A stretch of DNA of 64,000 nt from Dipteris shenzhenensis (Eukaryota > Polypodiophyta > Polypodiopsida > Gleicheniales). The notes beneath the pieces were generated by a model. The model was given only the letters and a program-made list of their open reading frames with translations, ran no database searches and was not told the DNA's origin. The position numbers and the translations under genes were made by a program. The stretch lies in the NCBI GenBank assembly GCA_047967505.1, contig CM106540.1; one strand, given 5' to 3'. Below, piece by piece: positions 45,572-56,794 of the stretch. Position 1 is the stretch's first letter, and every line of letters starts with the position of its first letter.

Positions 45572-46059
45572 ATAGAGAGATGTGCTCTCTTGTAGCTACA
45601 AGATGTGGCTTGCAAGGAGAGGAAGTGGCCAACAGTGTGAGATGGACACCTCATTACCGGACCTCACTGGTCACCTGACCATCCTCCCACATAAGGCGGC
45701 GGGGTCTATGAGACGCAAGATAACAAGAACCTCGCTTGTACGCCTAGAAATTTCTCAGAGTCCTACATAGGATGAGAAATAGTCTTCTACATAGAGACAC
45801 ATCAGAGCCGAGAGTGCCCCCTACCGGTGGTCAATGGATATACTTGGGACTCACCTTATAGGGAGGAGATGAGGGAGATAGGTGGAGTACATGGCTCAGG
45901 GGGAATGGAAGTTCTATATAGATCATCTCTCATTGGGTCAATCTCAGTGGAGAGAAGAGACTCACTCTCTAGGTTCCTTTGGATCATTTTACTACACATG
46001 ACCAAAAGATATCTTTCCATAGCAGCTAATTTCCACCAGAGACATCACACTTTGCTAGG

Positions 46060-46590
46060 GTAGTGTGGGAGGAGGCTGAGACATCACCATACACACCTCT
46101 CCATCAAGATATCATGGATTGTTTGAGCCTCCGAGATGTTCTCCTAATTGGAGACTTCAATGCAAGGATGGGAGCACGTTAGGTGCCATTGTTAGATTTT
46201 CATGAGAACGATGTTTTACTTCCTGGCATAGATCTCGCTGATGCTAGCATTTCATGAGTGTGCCCACTGATAGATGGGCCCTTGTTACCTCCTATGGACA
46301 TGCAGTCTTGGATCTAGGTATAGCACATGATCTCATTCTCTATAATGGTCTTGAGAGATAGCCCTCCTCTAGTGGCTTCACCTACTTTCCACATGGAGGG
46401 GGATCTAGCATGGTTGATTATATCTTGGGATTCCATGCCTTCACATCACACACAACAGACTTCTCTGTTTCACTACCTCCCCGTGGGGCTAATCGTACAT
46501 GGGGTTTTTGATACTAGGGCTGTTTTGATGGTATCATTGACTATGTCTACACAGTTTTCTCTAGCATGGGTTAGAATGTTCGCTTAGTAG
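46060..46590 (+). pseudogene. LINE copy A endonuclease relic
   Basis: Reads VVWEEAETSPYTPLHQDIMD, DVLLIGDFNARMGA (the GDFN catalytic strand) and SGFTYFPHGGGSSMVDYIL (the T-W/F...G-S-x-h-D-Y-I strand of LINE EEP endonucleases), in changing frames with stops. The DHxPL end and RT are not found. Confidence 0.75.
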
Positions 46591-46891
46591 CTCCACCCTT
46601 TTGCTCATTGTATTAGGTTTTACTATTAGCCTCATAGACCCATCAGTCTTTAGAAGACTTTAATAAACTTTCTTTCTTTCTTTCTTTCTCACACATTTCA
46701 CAATGGATCCCTCTCAATGAAACATATCTTTCCCTCCTTCCCAATGGCGATCATCTAAGAAACAATACTCAAAAGAGATGAATAAGAATTTCTTTCATCA
46801 AAAGAATGAAAGAATAGAAACCTCTCAATCTCAAACTCTCTTGCACTAGGATCTCGATGCCTCAATGGAAGGCAAGGGAGCTCTAATACCA

Positions 46892-47247
46892 TGAAAAAAT
46901 ATGGAGAGAGGAGAGGAGAAGAGTGGAGATGAGGAGAGAGGACACAGCTAGAGGGCACACCACAAATGACTAATTGTACAATAGTATTAGTTGAAAAGAA
47001 TGATAATATACAAACCCCTTTAGGGTTAGGATTAGGGTTTCCAACCATTGTGTCTTTTAGCACTCTATGTGTTAGTGCTATGCACATATGATAATGGATG
47101 CTCTTCCATGTCCGTGCATTCCTCATTTAGCTAGAAATGTAAGTCTTCTTTATGTTGATGTGTTTTCATCCATAGCTGAAAATTTGGAAGCAACAAACAT
47201 GAAATCGAGACATGTTCATGCCTAGACAAAGGCATTTTGATGAGTCA
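46892..47247 (-). repeat. LTR of copia 2, copy A (356 bp)
   Basis: Minus strand TGACTCATC...TTTTTTCA, TG...CA ends, followed by TGGTATTAGAGC (46880-46891), a tRNA-iMet-type PBS with one change. Confidence 0.8.
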
Positions 47248-47264
47248 ATATAATTTCCCCCCTC

Positions 47265-47942
47265 AAGCTCAAGTAAGATACATTACTCCAAGTAGCATCT
47301 TGAAATGCTTAAACTTCTCTTTACCCAATGACTTGGTAAAGACATCTCCTACTTGGGTTTCTATCTTCACATGAATCAAGTCAATTTGCTTTGTCAACAC
47401 CATCTCTCTGATAAAATGGTAGTGTACCTCAATATGCTTTGACCTGGCATGATAAATTGGGTTGTTTGCTAGCTGTATACTACTCATATTATCATAATAA
47501 AGTCTGACTAGCTAATCCGTATCCAATCCCAAGTCCTATAAGAGCTTTTTGAGCCAAGAATTTCACATGTAGCCAATGCTACTCCTCTATACTCTGCTTT
47601 TGTACTAGACAATTATGCTCCTCTCTACTCTACTTTTATACTAGACAATGCCACTATGGGTTGCTCTGACTTACCACAACACTACCAAGCCTGAATGCAT
47701 AACCACTGGTGGACTTTCTATCAGATGCACATCCTACCCAATCTACATCTGTGTATCCAACCAACTCTAAATCTTTCCCATACTTCATAAAAGAGTCCAT
47801 ACTCATATGTAGCCTTGATGTACCTCATGATTCTTCTCATTGCATCTTAGTGAGGCTTCTGTGGCATTTGCATAAATTGACTTATGAGACCCGTAGCAAG
47901 AGACAACTTAGGCTGGTCAATCCTAATCAAACTTCCAACCAT
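47265..47942 (-). pseudogene. copia 2 copy A: RNase H end and RT tail
   Basis: NNPIYHARSKHIEVHYHFI, KIETQVGDVFTKSLGKEKF on the minus strand, then after stops GLISQFMQMPQKPH and SLIRIDQPKLSLA. The coding sequence is cut at 47943 by the LTR of the gag-type element. Confidence 0.85.
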
Positions 47943-47943
47943 C

Positions 47944-48084
47944 TGTTGGGGGGGTAAAGGCCAATGGCCTAGTATATACCCCTTTGTACCATACATACAT
48001 AATAAGAGCTTACCTTGATCTAGGTGAGTTAGCACCCACAATGTCAGTGTTCTTCCTTTCTTTGTTGCTCTTCGATAAGACCTC
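47944..48084 (+). repeat. Partial LTR of gag-type element 2, copy A
   Basis: TGTTGGGGGGGTAAAGGCC through GATAAGACCTC matches 53464-53605 and 56642-56780, then stops a few bases before the LTR end. This is one side of the duplication breakpoint. Confidence 0.9.
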
Positions 48085-48089
48085 TTCCG

Positions 48090-48942
48090 TTTATCCGTCG
48101 ACGAAATCGGACGGAAGATGACGAAAAAGATGTGGGGAGCTCTCACGGTCGATCGCGTGCACCATTGCCAGCACCCTCGTTCATATGAACTCCCACAGAC
48201 CTGAAGAACCCGTGCAATGCCAGAGATCTGCTCGTCGACGTGTGCATGGTGGCGGGGAGGTCGCCATTGTTCCAATGACCCAAGTCTTCTATAAAACCAT
48301 ATGGATAGGATTGGGTTACAAGCAAGGCCACGGCCCCGGTGGTTAGCCGGGCCGTGATGTATTTTGAGCATCTGTGCAGAGGTCACGGGTTCGAGTCTGG
48401 CAGGGGGAGGCAGAGCACGAGCCGACGAGGGGGCCGACCCCGTTCTTTTGCTGATCTCCAAAGAACACAATATAGCCAGGAGGCCCGGCTTGGTTACTTT
48501 AACCTAAACTTGGCTCCGTGGCTAGCCCAACGATAGGCACTGCGGTTGCTTTCCCAATGGTTCTGAGTTCGATCCCGAGTGCAGTGGTGCGCTAACGTTT
48601 TGGGCGCACCCACGTTCGGGCGAGGACAAAGCCTCGAGCATTACTCTTGCTACACGATGCTTCGGCAAGCATTATGCGAAGGAGCGGTTCTCCAAAGCCG
48701 TAGCTCTCGGAAGGAGTTCTAGTTGATTCCTTTGAGCGTCTGAGGAGCGTCTGAAGGACCAGGTCACCTTTGTGAAGGTGAAGGATAGTCAATCAGGTGG
48801 GAGTTCACATCAGTAAGGCAGCTACAAATCCCCAGAGGTCAAGTAGGTACTTTGGGATCCCGGTAGGGAACCAAAGCCGGGAGCAAAGGAAAAGAGAAAA
48901 GAGAAAAAAAAAAAGAGTTAGGGAAACTTTGCCCTCGTGACA
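48090..48942 (+). repeat. Partial gypsy LTR inside the duplicated block
   Basis: Matches 42165-43421 but lacks 42693-43111 (419 bp), which removes tRNA-like modules 3 and 4. Modules 1 and 2 remain at about 48320-48415 and 48490-48590 (B boxes GGTTCGAGTCT and AGTTCGATCCC). Ends CCCTCGTGACA then CTGCC. Confidence 0.92.
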
Positions 48943-48961
48943 CTGCCCCCCCCCCCCGTCC

Positions 48962-49009
<48 letters not shown>

Positions 49010-49889
49010 CTCCATGCTCATTGCTTTTCCATGTCTCTCCCACCTGCAACTTCCCCTAACCACCTCACAACTCCTCCCTACTCATAGCCTGCACCTCCAT
49101 GCTCGTTGCTCTGCCATATCTCTCCCACATGCATCCCTAACCACCTATAGCTCCATCTGCCCACTTGCAACCCCCTCAACCTCCCTAGCATCTCCCTCTA
49201 CCCATGTTGCTTTGTAGCACCCTCGGCCGTCCTGCCTCTTTCCCCACTGCCCCTGCTACCTCTTGCAACTCCTTTGCAGCCCCTCCTCATCCGCACTACA
49301 GCCTCCCACCCCACATTACTACTGCATCCCCTTCCGCCATGCTATAGCCCTCCTGCAGCCTGCTCCACCTACAGTCTCCTCTCCGGCCTTCTCTGCTCCC
49401 CCTTCTAGCCCGTCAACCACTACCCTCCCCTCGAGCCCCATTGGTTGTAGCCCCTCATCCACACTACAACCTCCCACCCCCAGTACAATTGCATCCCCTT
49501 CTGCTGTGCTGTAGCCCCCGCTCCACCTACAGTCTCCTCTCTGCCCTTCTCTACTCCCCCTCCTAGCTTGTCAACCACTGTCCTCCCCTCGAGCCCCATT
49601 GGTTCTCCTCCACATCCTTGCACCTCCCATTGAACCCATTGCACCTCCATTCGCCTCCTCACCTGTTGTTGTCATACACCCCTCAATCACACTCAGCCCC
49701 ATTTCCCACTCACTCAGCCTCTCCCCCTCCAGTCCCCCCTCATTTGCTATCAACTGCTCGTATTTTGCCAAGACTAATGCGCAGTGAATGGGTTGGAGGA
49801 CCCTTGTGAGGGATCATAGCTCCTAGATTATGATGCTTCAACTCCCTGTCCAAACAAAACAAAAAAGAAATTTGCATTAGCATCATGAT

Positions 49890-51200
49890 ATGGGGAAAGG
49901 AAAACAGGAGAATGAGAAACAAAAGGATAAGGGCATAAACAAGAAAGAGGACAAGATTCCAAAGCAATTGACTATAGAGGATGTCAACACATGTGTCAAC
50001 AGGAGTGGGGTAGGTGTGGACAACAAAGAAATAATAAAGAATGCTATAGTACCCATCTCAGTGGTGCCACCATCATCAACAACATCTACTTTGGGGTCCT
50101 CAACATCTAGTTTGATAACCACAGCCGGGTCTTCCACCTCAAATCCATCACCTACATTGACTACAGTTATTACACTAGTTTCACCACCTACTTCATAGAC
50201 TCCAGATATCAATACTGACCTACATTACTCTTTCTCTTCCCTTTCACCCCTCCCCCTTGGCCAACCCTCTTTCCAATACTCTAATGAGTACCCTCATCAC
50301 ACTAGTATTCCCTCTTTTTGCCCACTTCACTTGACAACCACCTACCATCCAACCCCACCAATCTACCTTTGTACCATCTCCCTTCCAATCCAAGATTCCA
50401 AGAGACCCGAGCTACCCATTGGTTGACCCATTTGATCTCCAAGGATCTCTTCTCATAGAGGTGCATAGCATTCATGCGTGTGAGGTAGACGTGACTAGAT
50501 TTGCATAGGAGCAGGGTCATTGCACTCAAGTGCAGGCGCTTATTATATAGCAAGTCAGTCTCATCTAGGAGCTCAGGCTAGGTTTGTTATTCAGTAATAA
50601 CAAGCCAATCTCATCTAGGAGCTCAAGTAGGACATCGTAGAGCTCAAGAAAGAGGTTTCATCTCTGAGCATGACCTTGGGGGGCACACCAGTGGTAGGAG
50701 TGGAGGACCAAATAGCCACCATGCAATCAGCCATAGCAGAGACTTCCAAATGGGTAGATGTAGTGAAGCGAGAACCTGCAACGGTGACCATTTTGGCCAC
50801 TCTTTTTGAAAAACGATGTAGGGCTACTAAGGCTCTCAACATCAGAGTCTGAGGGATTCCACAGACAGAGATCTCACCAATGGATGATGCAACCACCTTG
50901 GTGATGACCACATTAGAATTTCCTGATCATGCTATTGTGGGAGAATGGCGAGTGGGAAGAGACCCCAACAGAGAGAAGCCTCTTGTTATACGCTTTAGAG
51001 ACCCTCATGCATGTTTGGCATCTCTATGCCATAGATTGGCCCTACAGAATTATCCCACTATATCTATGGATGAAGACCCTGACTCCTTTGTAGATAGAGA
51101 GATGTGCCCTCTTGTAGCTACAAGATGCGGCTTGCAAGGAGAGGAAGTGGCCAATGGTGTGAGATGGACACCTCATTACCGGACCTCACTGGTCACCTGA
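49890..51200 (+). pseudogene. LINE copy B ORF1 pieces
   Basis: 49890-50198 and 50670-51200 parallel copy A. A TGA replaces the Arg codon before GIPQTE near 50851, and the frame from 50880 runs on through WRVGRDPNREKPLVIRFRD further than in copy A. Confidence 0.6.
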
Positions 51201-51580
51201 CCATCCTCCCACATAAGGGGGCGGGGTCTATGAGACACAAGATACCAAGAACCTCACTTGTATGCCTAGAAATTTCTCAGAGTCCTACATAGGATGAGAA
51301 ATAGTCTTCTACACAGAGACACATCAGAGCCGAGAGTGCCCCCTACCAGTGGTCAATGGATATCCTTGGGACTCACCTTATAGGGAGGAGACGAGGGAGA
51401 TAGGTGGAGTACATGGCTCAGGGGGAATGGAAGTTCTATATAGATCATCTCTCATTGGGTCAATCTTAGTGGAGAGAAGAGACTCACTCTCTAGTTCCTT
51501 TGGATCATTTTACTACACATGACCGGAAGATATCTTTTCATAGCAGCTAATTTCCACCAGAGACATCACACTTTGCTAGG

Positions 51581-52110
51581 GTAGTGTGGGAGGAGGCTGA
51601 GACATCACCATACACACCTCTCCATCAAGATATCATGGATTGGTTGAGCCTCCGAGATGTTCTCCTAATTGGAGACTTCAATGCGAGGATGGGAGCACGT
51701 CAGGTACCATTGTTAGATTTTATGAGGACGATGTTTTACTTCCTGGCATAGATCTCGTTGATGCTAGCATTTCATGAGTGTGCCCACTGATAGATGGGCC
51801 CTTGTTACCTCCTATGGACATGCAGTCTTGGATCTAGGTATAGCACATGATCTCATTCTCTATAATGGTCTTGAGAGATAGCCCTCCTCTAGTGGCTTCA
51901 CCTACTTTCCACATGGAGGGGGATCTAGCATGGTTGATTATATCTTGGGATTCCATGCCTTCACATCACACACAACAGACTTCTCTGTTTCACTACCTCC
52001 CCGTGGGGCTAATCATACATGGGGTTTTTGATACTAGGGCTGTTTTGATGGTATCATTGACTATGTCTACACAGTTTTCTCTAGCATGGGTTAGAATGCT
52101 CGCTTAGTAG
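51581..52110 (+). pseudogene. LINE copy B endonuclease relic
   Basis: VVWEEAETSPYTPLHQDIMD, DVLLIGDFNARMGARQVPLL; copy B has CAG where copy A has TAG after MGAR. The second strand (GGGSSMVDYIL) is also kept. Confidence 0.75.
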
Positions 52111-52210
52111 CTCCACCCTTTTGCTCATTGTATCAGGTTTTACTATTAGCCTCATAGACCCATTAGTCTTTAGAAGACTTTAATAAACTTTCTTTCTTTC
52201 TTTCTTTCTC

Positions 52211-53463
52211 ACACATTTCACAATGGATCCCTCTCAATGAAACATATCTTTCCCTCCTTCCCAATGGCGATCATCTAAGAAACAATACTCAAAAGAGATG
52301 AATAAGAATTTCTTTCATCAAAAGAATGAAAGAATAGAAACCTCTCAATCTCAAACTCTCTTGCACTAGGATCTCGATGCCTCAATGGAAGGCAAGGGAG
52401 CTCTAATACCATGAAAAAATATGGAGAGAGGAGAGGAGAAGAGTGGAGATGAGGAGAGAGGACACAGCTAGAGGGCACACCACAAATGACTAATTGTACA
52501 ATAGTATTAGTTGAAAAGAATGATAATATACAAACCCCTTTAGGGTTAGGATTAGGGTTTCCAACCCTTGTGTCTTTTAGCACTATATGTGTTAGTGCTA
52601 TGCACATATAATAACAGATGCTCTTCCATGTCCGTGCATTCCTCATTTTGCTAGAAATGTAAGTCTTCTTTATGTTGATGTGTTTTCATCCATAGCTGAA
52701 AATTTGGAAGCAACAAACATGAAATCGAGACATGTTCATGCCTGGACAAAGGCATTTTGATGAGTCAATACAATTTCCCCCCTCAACCTCAAGTAAGATA
52801 CATTACTCCAAGTAGCATCTTCAAATGATTAAACTTCTCTTTACCCAATGACTTGGTAAAGACATCTCCTACTTGGGTTTCTATCTTCACATGAATCAAG
52901 TCAATTTCCTTTGTCAACACCATCTCTCTGATAAAATGGTAGTGTACCTCAATATGCTTTGTCCTGGCATGATAAATTAGGTTGTTTGCTAGCTGTATAC
53001 TACTCATATTATCATAATAAAGTCTGACTAGCTAATCCGTATCCAATCCCAAGTCCTATAAGAGCTTTTTGAGCCAAGAATTTCACATGTAGCCAATGCT
53101 ACTCCTCTCTACTCTGCTTTTGTACTAGACAATTATGCTCCTCTCTACTCTGCTTTTATACTAGACAATGCCACTATGGGTTGCTCTGACTTACCACAAC
53201 ACTACCAAGCCTGAATGCATAACCACTGGTGGACCTTCTATCAGATGCACATCCTGCGCAATCTACATCTGTGTATCCAACCAACTCTAAATCTTTCCCA
53301 TACTTCATAAAAGAGTCCATACTCATATGTAGCCTTGATGTACCTCATGATTCTTCTCACTACGTCTCAGTGAGGCTTCCATGGCATTTGCATAAATTGA
53401 CTTATGAGATCCGTAGCAAGAGACAACTTAGGCTGGTCAATCCTAATCAAACTTCCATCCATC
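52211..53463 (-). mobile_element. copia element 2, copy B, left part
   Basis: Same layout as copy A: leader, PBS (52400-52411), LTR (52412-52767), PPT, RNase H end (52789-53007), RT tail up to 53463. Here the element is interrupted by the gag-type element and resumes at 56795. Confidence 0.85.
52412..52767 (-). repeat. LTR of copia 2, copy B (356 bp)
   Basis: Same length as 46892-47247 with only scattered differences; TG...CA on the minus strand. Confidence 0.8.
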
Positions 53464-53614
53464 TGTTGGGGGGGTAAAGGCCAATGGCCTAGTATATACC
53501 CCTTTGCACCATACATACATAATAAAAGCTTACCTTGATCTGGGTGAGTTAGCACGCACAATGTCGGTGTTCTCTCTTTCTTTGTTGCTCTCCGATAAGA
53601 CCTCCTCTCCATCA
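53464..53614 (+). repeat. 5' LTR of gag-type element 2
   Basis: TGTTGGGGGGG...CTCTCCATCA, two bases before the PBS. Confidence 0.93.
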
Positions 53615-53628
53615 ACTGGTATCAGAGC

Positions 53629-55390
53629 TCACGGTGTATGGAGATCCTAGAGATGGAGAAGAGAATGCACTAGGTGGTGCAAAGCATTCTTTGCCTTTGA
53701 TATACTTGGTTATCTCCGGGGGAGAGATATTTGCAGAACGAGGTCGGTGAGGACATCGCCAGCACGGAGATTGCCAAGGATTGCAAGGGACTTCCGTGCA
53801 TCGGTGGAGATCTCATCCACAAACTTGTGGGGTTTTCGTTCGTGAGCTGCAGCTTCATCTTTGTTACGTAGCAGTTTTCTTGAAGAGCAATGCGAAGCAT
53901 AGGACAGTTTCTCCTCTTCAAGAACAGCTTGTTTTTCACTATAGAAGCTTTAGAAAAGCTCTCGGGATCCTGTTCTATCTTCCCACAAGCTTGTTGAATT
54001 GCTTCTCAACTCTCAAGGGACAAAATTGAGCTGTACACAAGGAGTTCTCAAGCTTTTCTACTGCAAACAAGATGTTCTTCAGCTTGCCTTGCTATAGGAA
54101 GAGTTTTTGCAGTAACTCCAGCCTCGAATGATCCAAAACCAGGCTGTAATGAGTTGTATTTTGTGAGTTATCTATGCTACAAGCTGTTCCTATAGAACTG
54201 CAATCAAAAAATCTCAGGTACACATAATTGCGGGCTTCTTTCCTGCATCTGGAAGCTTGTTTGAGATTTTTCCAAACTTTGGATACTAGTTGGGCACCTA
54301 ATCGACAATTCAGAGCATTGTAGCAAGCTTGGAGGAGTTATAAATGGTAGTTTTAAGCACACACTAGCAGGCTGGAAATTTCTTCAAGTAGTTTTTTGAC
54401 AGTCCGGTACAGTAAAAGTGTTCTTTTTCAACATTGGAAGCTCCAAATTCAGCTCTATTAGGCTCTAAAAATTGTTTTCTATATATTCTAGCCTTCCACG
54501 GAGCTAGAAGTTCATTTGGGAACAAGCCATAGTCACTACATTGCCATCTACAGTGGCTGGAATTGTTGCAGGAAGCCTTGTTTTGTCATTTTGGAAGGTC
54601 ACCTATAGCGTGTGGAAGCACCACAAATCTTGGATGTGAATACTACATCATTGCCTATCATATTTGGGAGCTAATGCAACTTTTGAAGCAATTTTTGACT
54701 TGTGCGGGCACTTTTGGGGCACTAAGTTGGATGCTTGGTGAGTGGCAAATGCATATATTTGACGCCTAAATGGATGCTCATATGTAGTGAGGCCAAGTAC
54801 ATGTAGTAAATGCATTTTGGGGGCACTTGCAAGGCATTTTTTATTCTTTGGTATGCAATTACAGAAAGTGGTTTCTGCTCTTGATGTAATAGTCAATGCA
54901 TGGTTTATGCTCTACAAGTCACTTTCAGAAGAGAATATCTCTCAAACTGTCAGGATTCAGAATCTGAGTTGAACAGAGAAGTTGTAGGCTGTTTCAAGGG
55001 CTACAACTTTTCTGATCTGGATTATTTGTCAAAAGTTATCAGACTTGCAAAACAGCAGAGTTGCGGTCTACAACTTGTGACAGCAGTACAAAGTGAGCAA
55101 GTGGCTGCTTTCAATAGAAAATTTTAAAAAATCAGTAAGGATTTTTGACCTGCTATAAACTAAGAAGTTGTAGAGTTTCCTACAAACTACATTTCTTATG
55201 TTTATACTTTTTGCATCGGAGCTACCGTGCAAAAGCTATTGGCTAGTTTTGGGATGCCCTGAGGTCACTTACAGCAGAACATGTATTTGTGACTGTGACA
55301 GTGTGGCTATTGTCATTGCAGTTGATATTTTTTGGGCTTGAGTTTGGTACATTGGTGCAGTGTATCCTGGTTGTTTTATCATCCATTGTG
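53629..55390 (+). other. Long leader of gag-type element 2
   Basis: No convincing frame in 1.76 kb. Such long untranslated leaders are known in some non-autonomous LTR elements. It may hold packaging signals; none can be pointed to. Confidence 0.55.
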
Positions 55391-56323
55391 ATGGCTTCGG
55401 CATCAGAGAATGCCTTGTTTAACATTGAGAAGTTGGATGGCACAAACTTCTCCTATTGGAAGGAGCAAATCTACAATGTTCTGGTGCAGAAGAAGCAAGT
55501 AAAGCCTATAAAACGCAAAGGCATAAAGCCAGAGGATTGGGAAGATGATGAAGAGTGGAAGAAATTGGATGAGCTTGCATGCTCCACGATCATGCTCACA
55601 CTTTCAAAATCGGTGTATTTCAATGTGAAAGATACTGTAGGTGGTGCCACAAAGTTGCATGATCTTTATGAGAAGCAGAGTGTCGCTTGTCAAGTGTATT
55701 GGCTGAAGAAACTCATAGATCTTCGCATGGAAGAAGGGACTTCAATGTCTAGCCATTTAAATGAGTTTAACACAATATTCAGTCAACTTTTAGCTCAAAA
55801 AATTGCCTTTGATGACTCAGTTAAGGCAATGTTCTTATTGGTCACCCTTCCTGAAAGTTGGGACACCTTTAGGAATGCTATAAGCAATTCAGCCCGTGCA
55901 GGAGGCCTGACAAGCAGTGATGTTGAGAGTAGCGTTCTCCCTGAGGAGGTAAATAGAAAGAACAATGCTAGAACTAAAAGTTCAAGTTCTCTCAATGTGA
56001 GAGGGAGGTCATATTCTAGGGGGAAATACCACGACAAAGATACAAGCAAGTCTAGAAGCAAATCTAGAGGAAAAGCCCATGCCAAAAAGGATTTGGAATG
56101 CTTCTATTATGGGAAGAAAGGCCATTTCAAAAAGGATTGCTACAAATGGAAGAATGATAAAGGCAAAGGCCAAGCTAATGTGGAGCCCAAGAAGGAAGAG
56201 AAATCCACGGTCAATATAGAGGAAGTGAATGCCATAAGTAACAATAGTGATGGGGGTGACATTCTTTATGCCTCTATGTTTGAGCATGCTATTCTTGTGA
56301 CTAGTGATGATGCATTGTCATAG
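55391..56323 (+). CDS. Gag of element 2, full-length frame, altered zinc knuckle
   Basis: An open frame of 310 residues from the ATG at 55391: MASASENALFNIEKLDGTNF, SYWKEQIYNVLVQKK, a UBN2 capsid (STIMLTLSKSVYFNV, LHDLYEKQSV, KKLIDLRMEEGTSMSSHLNE, LLVTLPESWDTFRNAI), an RS-rich basic region, then CFYYGKKGHFKKDC. The second Cys of CX2CX4HX4C is Tyr (codon 56108-56110). An in-frame TAG (56321) precedes the protease. It was probably a gag-protease frame; now gag alone could be made, with doubtful RNA binding. Confidence 0.88.
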   Translation: MASASENALFNIEKLDGTNFSYWKEQIYNVLVQKKQVKPIKRKGIKPEDWEDDEEWKKLDELACSTIMLTLSKSVYFNVKDTVGGATKLHDLYEKQSVACQVYWLKKLIDLRMEEGTSMSSHLNEFNTIFSQLLAQKIAFDDSVKAMFLLVTLPESWDTFRNAISNSARAGGLTSSDVESSVLPEEVNRKNNARTKSSSSLNVRGRSYSRGKYHDKDTSKSRSKSRGKAHAKKDLECFYYGKKGHFKKDCYKWKNDKGKGQANVEPKKEEKSTVNIEEVNAISNNSDGGDILYASMFEHAILVTSDDALS

Positions 56324-56562
56324 AATTGGATACTAGACTCAGGAGCATCTTTCCATGTCACTCCACATAGGGAGTGGTTTACCATTTATGATTCAGGAAG
56401 GAAAGGAACCGTGAGACTTGGAAATGATTATCCATGTGACATTGTTGGAGTGGGAGATATCCACTTGTCTCTTCCTAATGGTTCTACATTTGTACTCAAG
56501 AATGTTAGGCATGTTCCAAATCTGAAAAAGAGCTTGATAAGTACAGGATAGCTTGCACATTG
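56324..56562 (+). pseudogene. Truncated copia protease of element 2
   Basis: In the gag frame after the TAG: NWILDSGASFHVTPHREWF, VRLGNDYPCDIVGVGDIHLS, VLKNVRHVPNLKKSLIS, then a stop. This is a copia protease (DSGAS) with its GAG-pre-integrase start. Everything from integrase on is missing up to the polypurine tract. Confidence 0.88.
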
Positions 56563-56641
56563 TAGAGTATTGATGGGTGTCAGATGACATTACGATGCCC
56601 ATCTTCTCCCTTAAAGGCGCATTGGCCTTTAAGTGGGAGGT

Positions 56642-56789
56642 TGTTGGGGTAAAGGCCAATGGCCTAGTATATACCCCTTTGTACCATACATACATAATAA
56701 GAGCTTGCCTTGATCTAGGTGAGTTAGCACCCACAATTTTGGTGTTCTCCCTTTCTTTGTTGCTCTCCGATAAGACCTCCTCTCCATCA
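56642..56789 (+). repeat. 3' LTR of gag-type element 2
   Basis: TGTTGGGGTAAAGGCC...CTCTCCATCA; differs from the 5' LTR mainly in the G-run length. Confidence 0.93.
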
Positions 56790-56794
56790 CCATC

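Larger units (their letters stand above)
43422..46690 (+). mobile_element. LINE copy A (ORF1 and endonuclease, no RT)
   Basis: A (CT)n tract and pyrimidine-rich leader (43430-44300) precede an ORF1-like region (44371-45571) and an AP-endonuclease relic (about 45800-46600). The 3' end is AATAAAC followed by (TTTC)n at 46661-46688. No RT motif occurs. The same unit recurs at 48943-52210 about 5.52 kb away. Confidence 0.75.
46691..47942 (-). mobile_element. copia element 2, copy A: leader, PBS, single LTR, PPT, pol end
   Basis: On the minus strand a pol end (RT tail and RNase H, 47262-47942) leads to a PPT (complement of TTTCCCCCCTC, 47254-47264), an LTR (46892-47247), then a PBS and leader (46691-46891). 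One LTR thus has internal sequence on both sides, as in a tandem or recombined element. The leader is cut by the LINE. Confidence 0.8.
48943..52210 (+). mobile_element. LINE copy B
   Basis: It is near-identical to 43422-46690 at an offset of about 5.52 kb, with the same (CT)n leader, ORF1 pieces, endonuclease relic and (TTTC)n end. It lacks RT as well, so the RT loss predates the duplication. Confidence 0.85.
53464..56789 (+). mobile_element. Gag-type LTR element 2, inserted in copia 2
   Basis: LTRs 53464-53614 (151 bp) and 56642-56789 (148 bp), PBS TGGTATCAGAGC (53617-53628), polypurine tract AAGTGGGAGG just before the 3' LTR, and exact target duplication CCATC (53459-53463 and 56790-56794). 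The interior has a 1.76-kb leader, gag and the start of a protease, and no integrase, RT or RNase H. The copia RT frame of the host joins up across the insertion. Confidence 0.95.
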
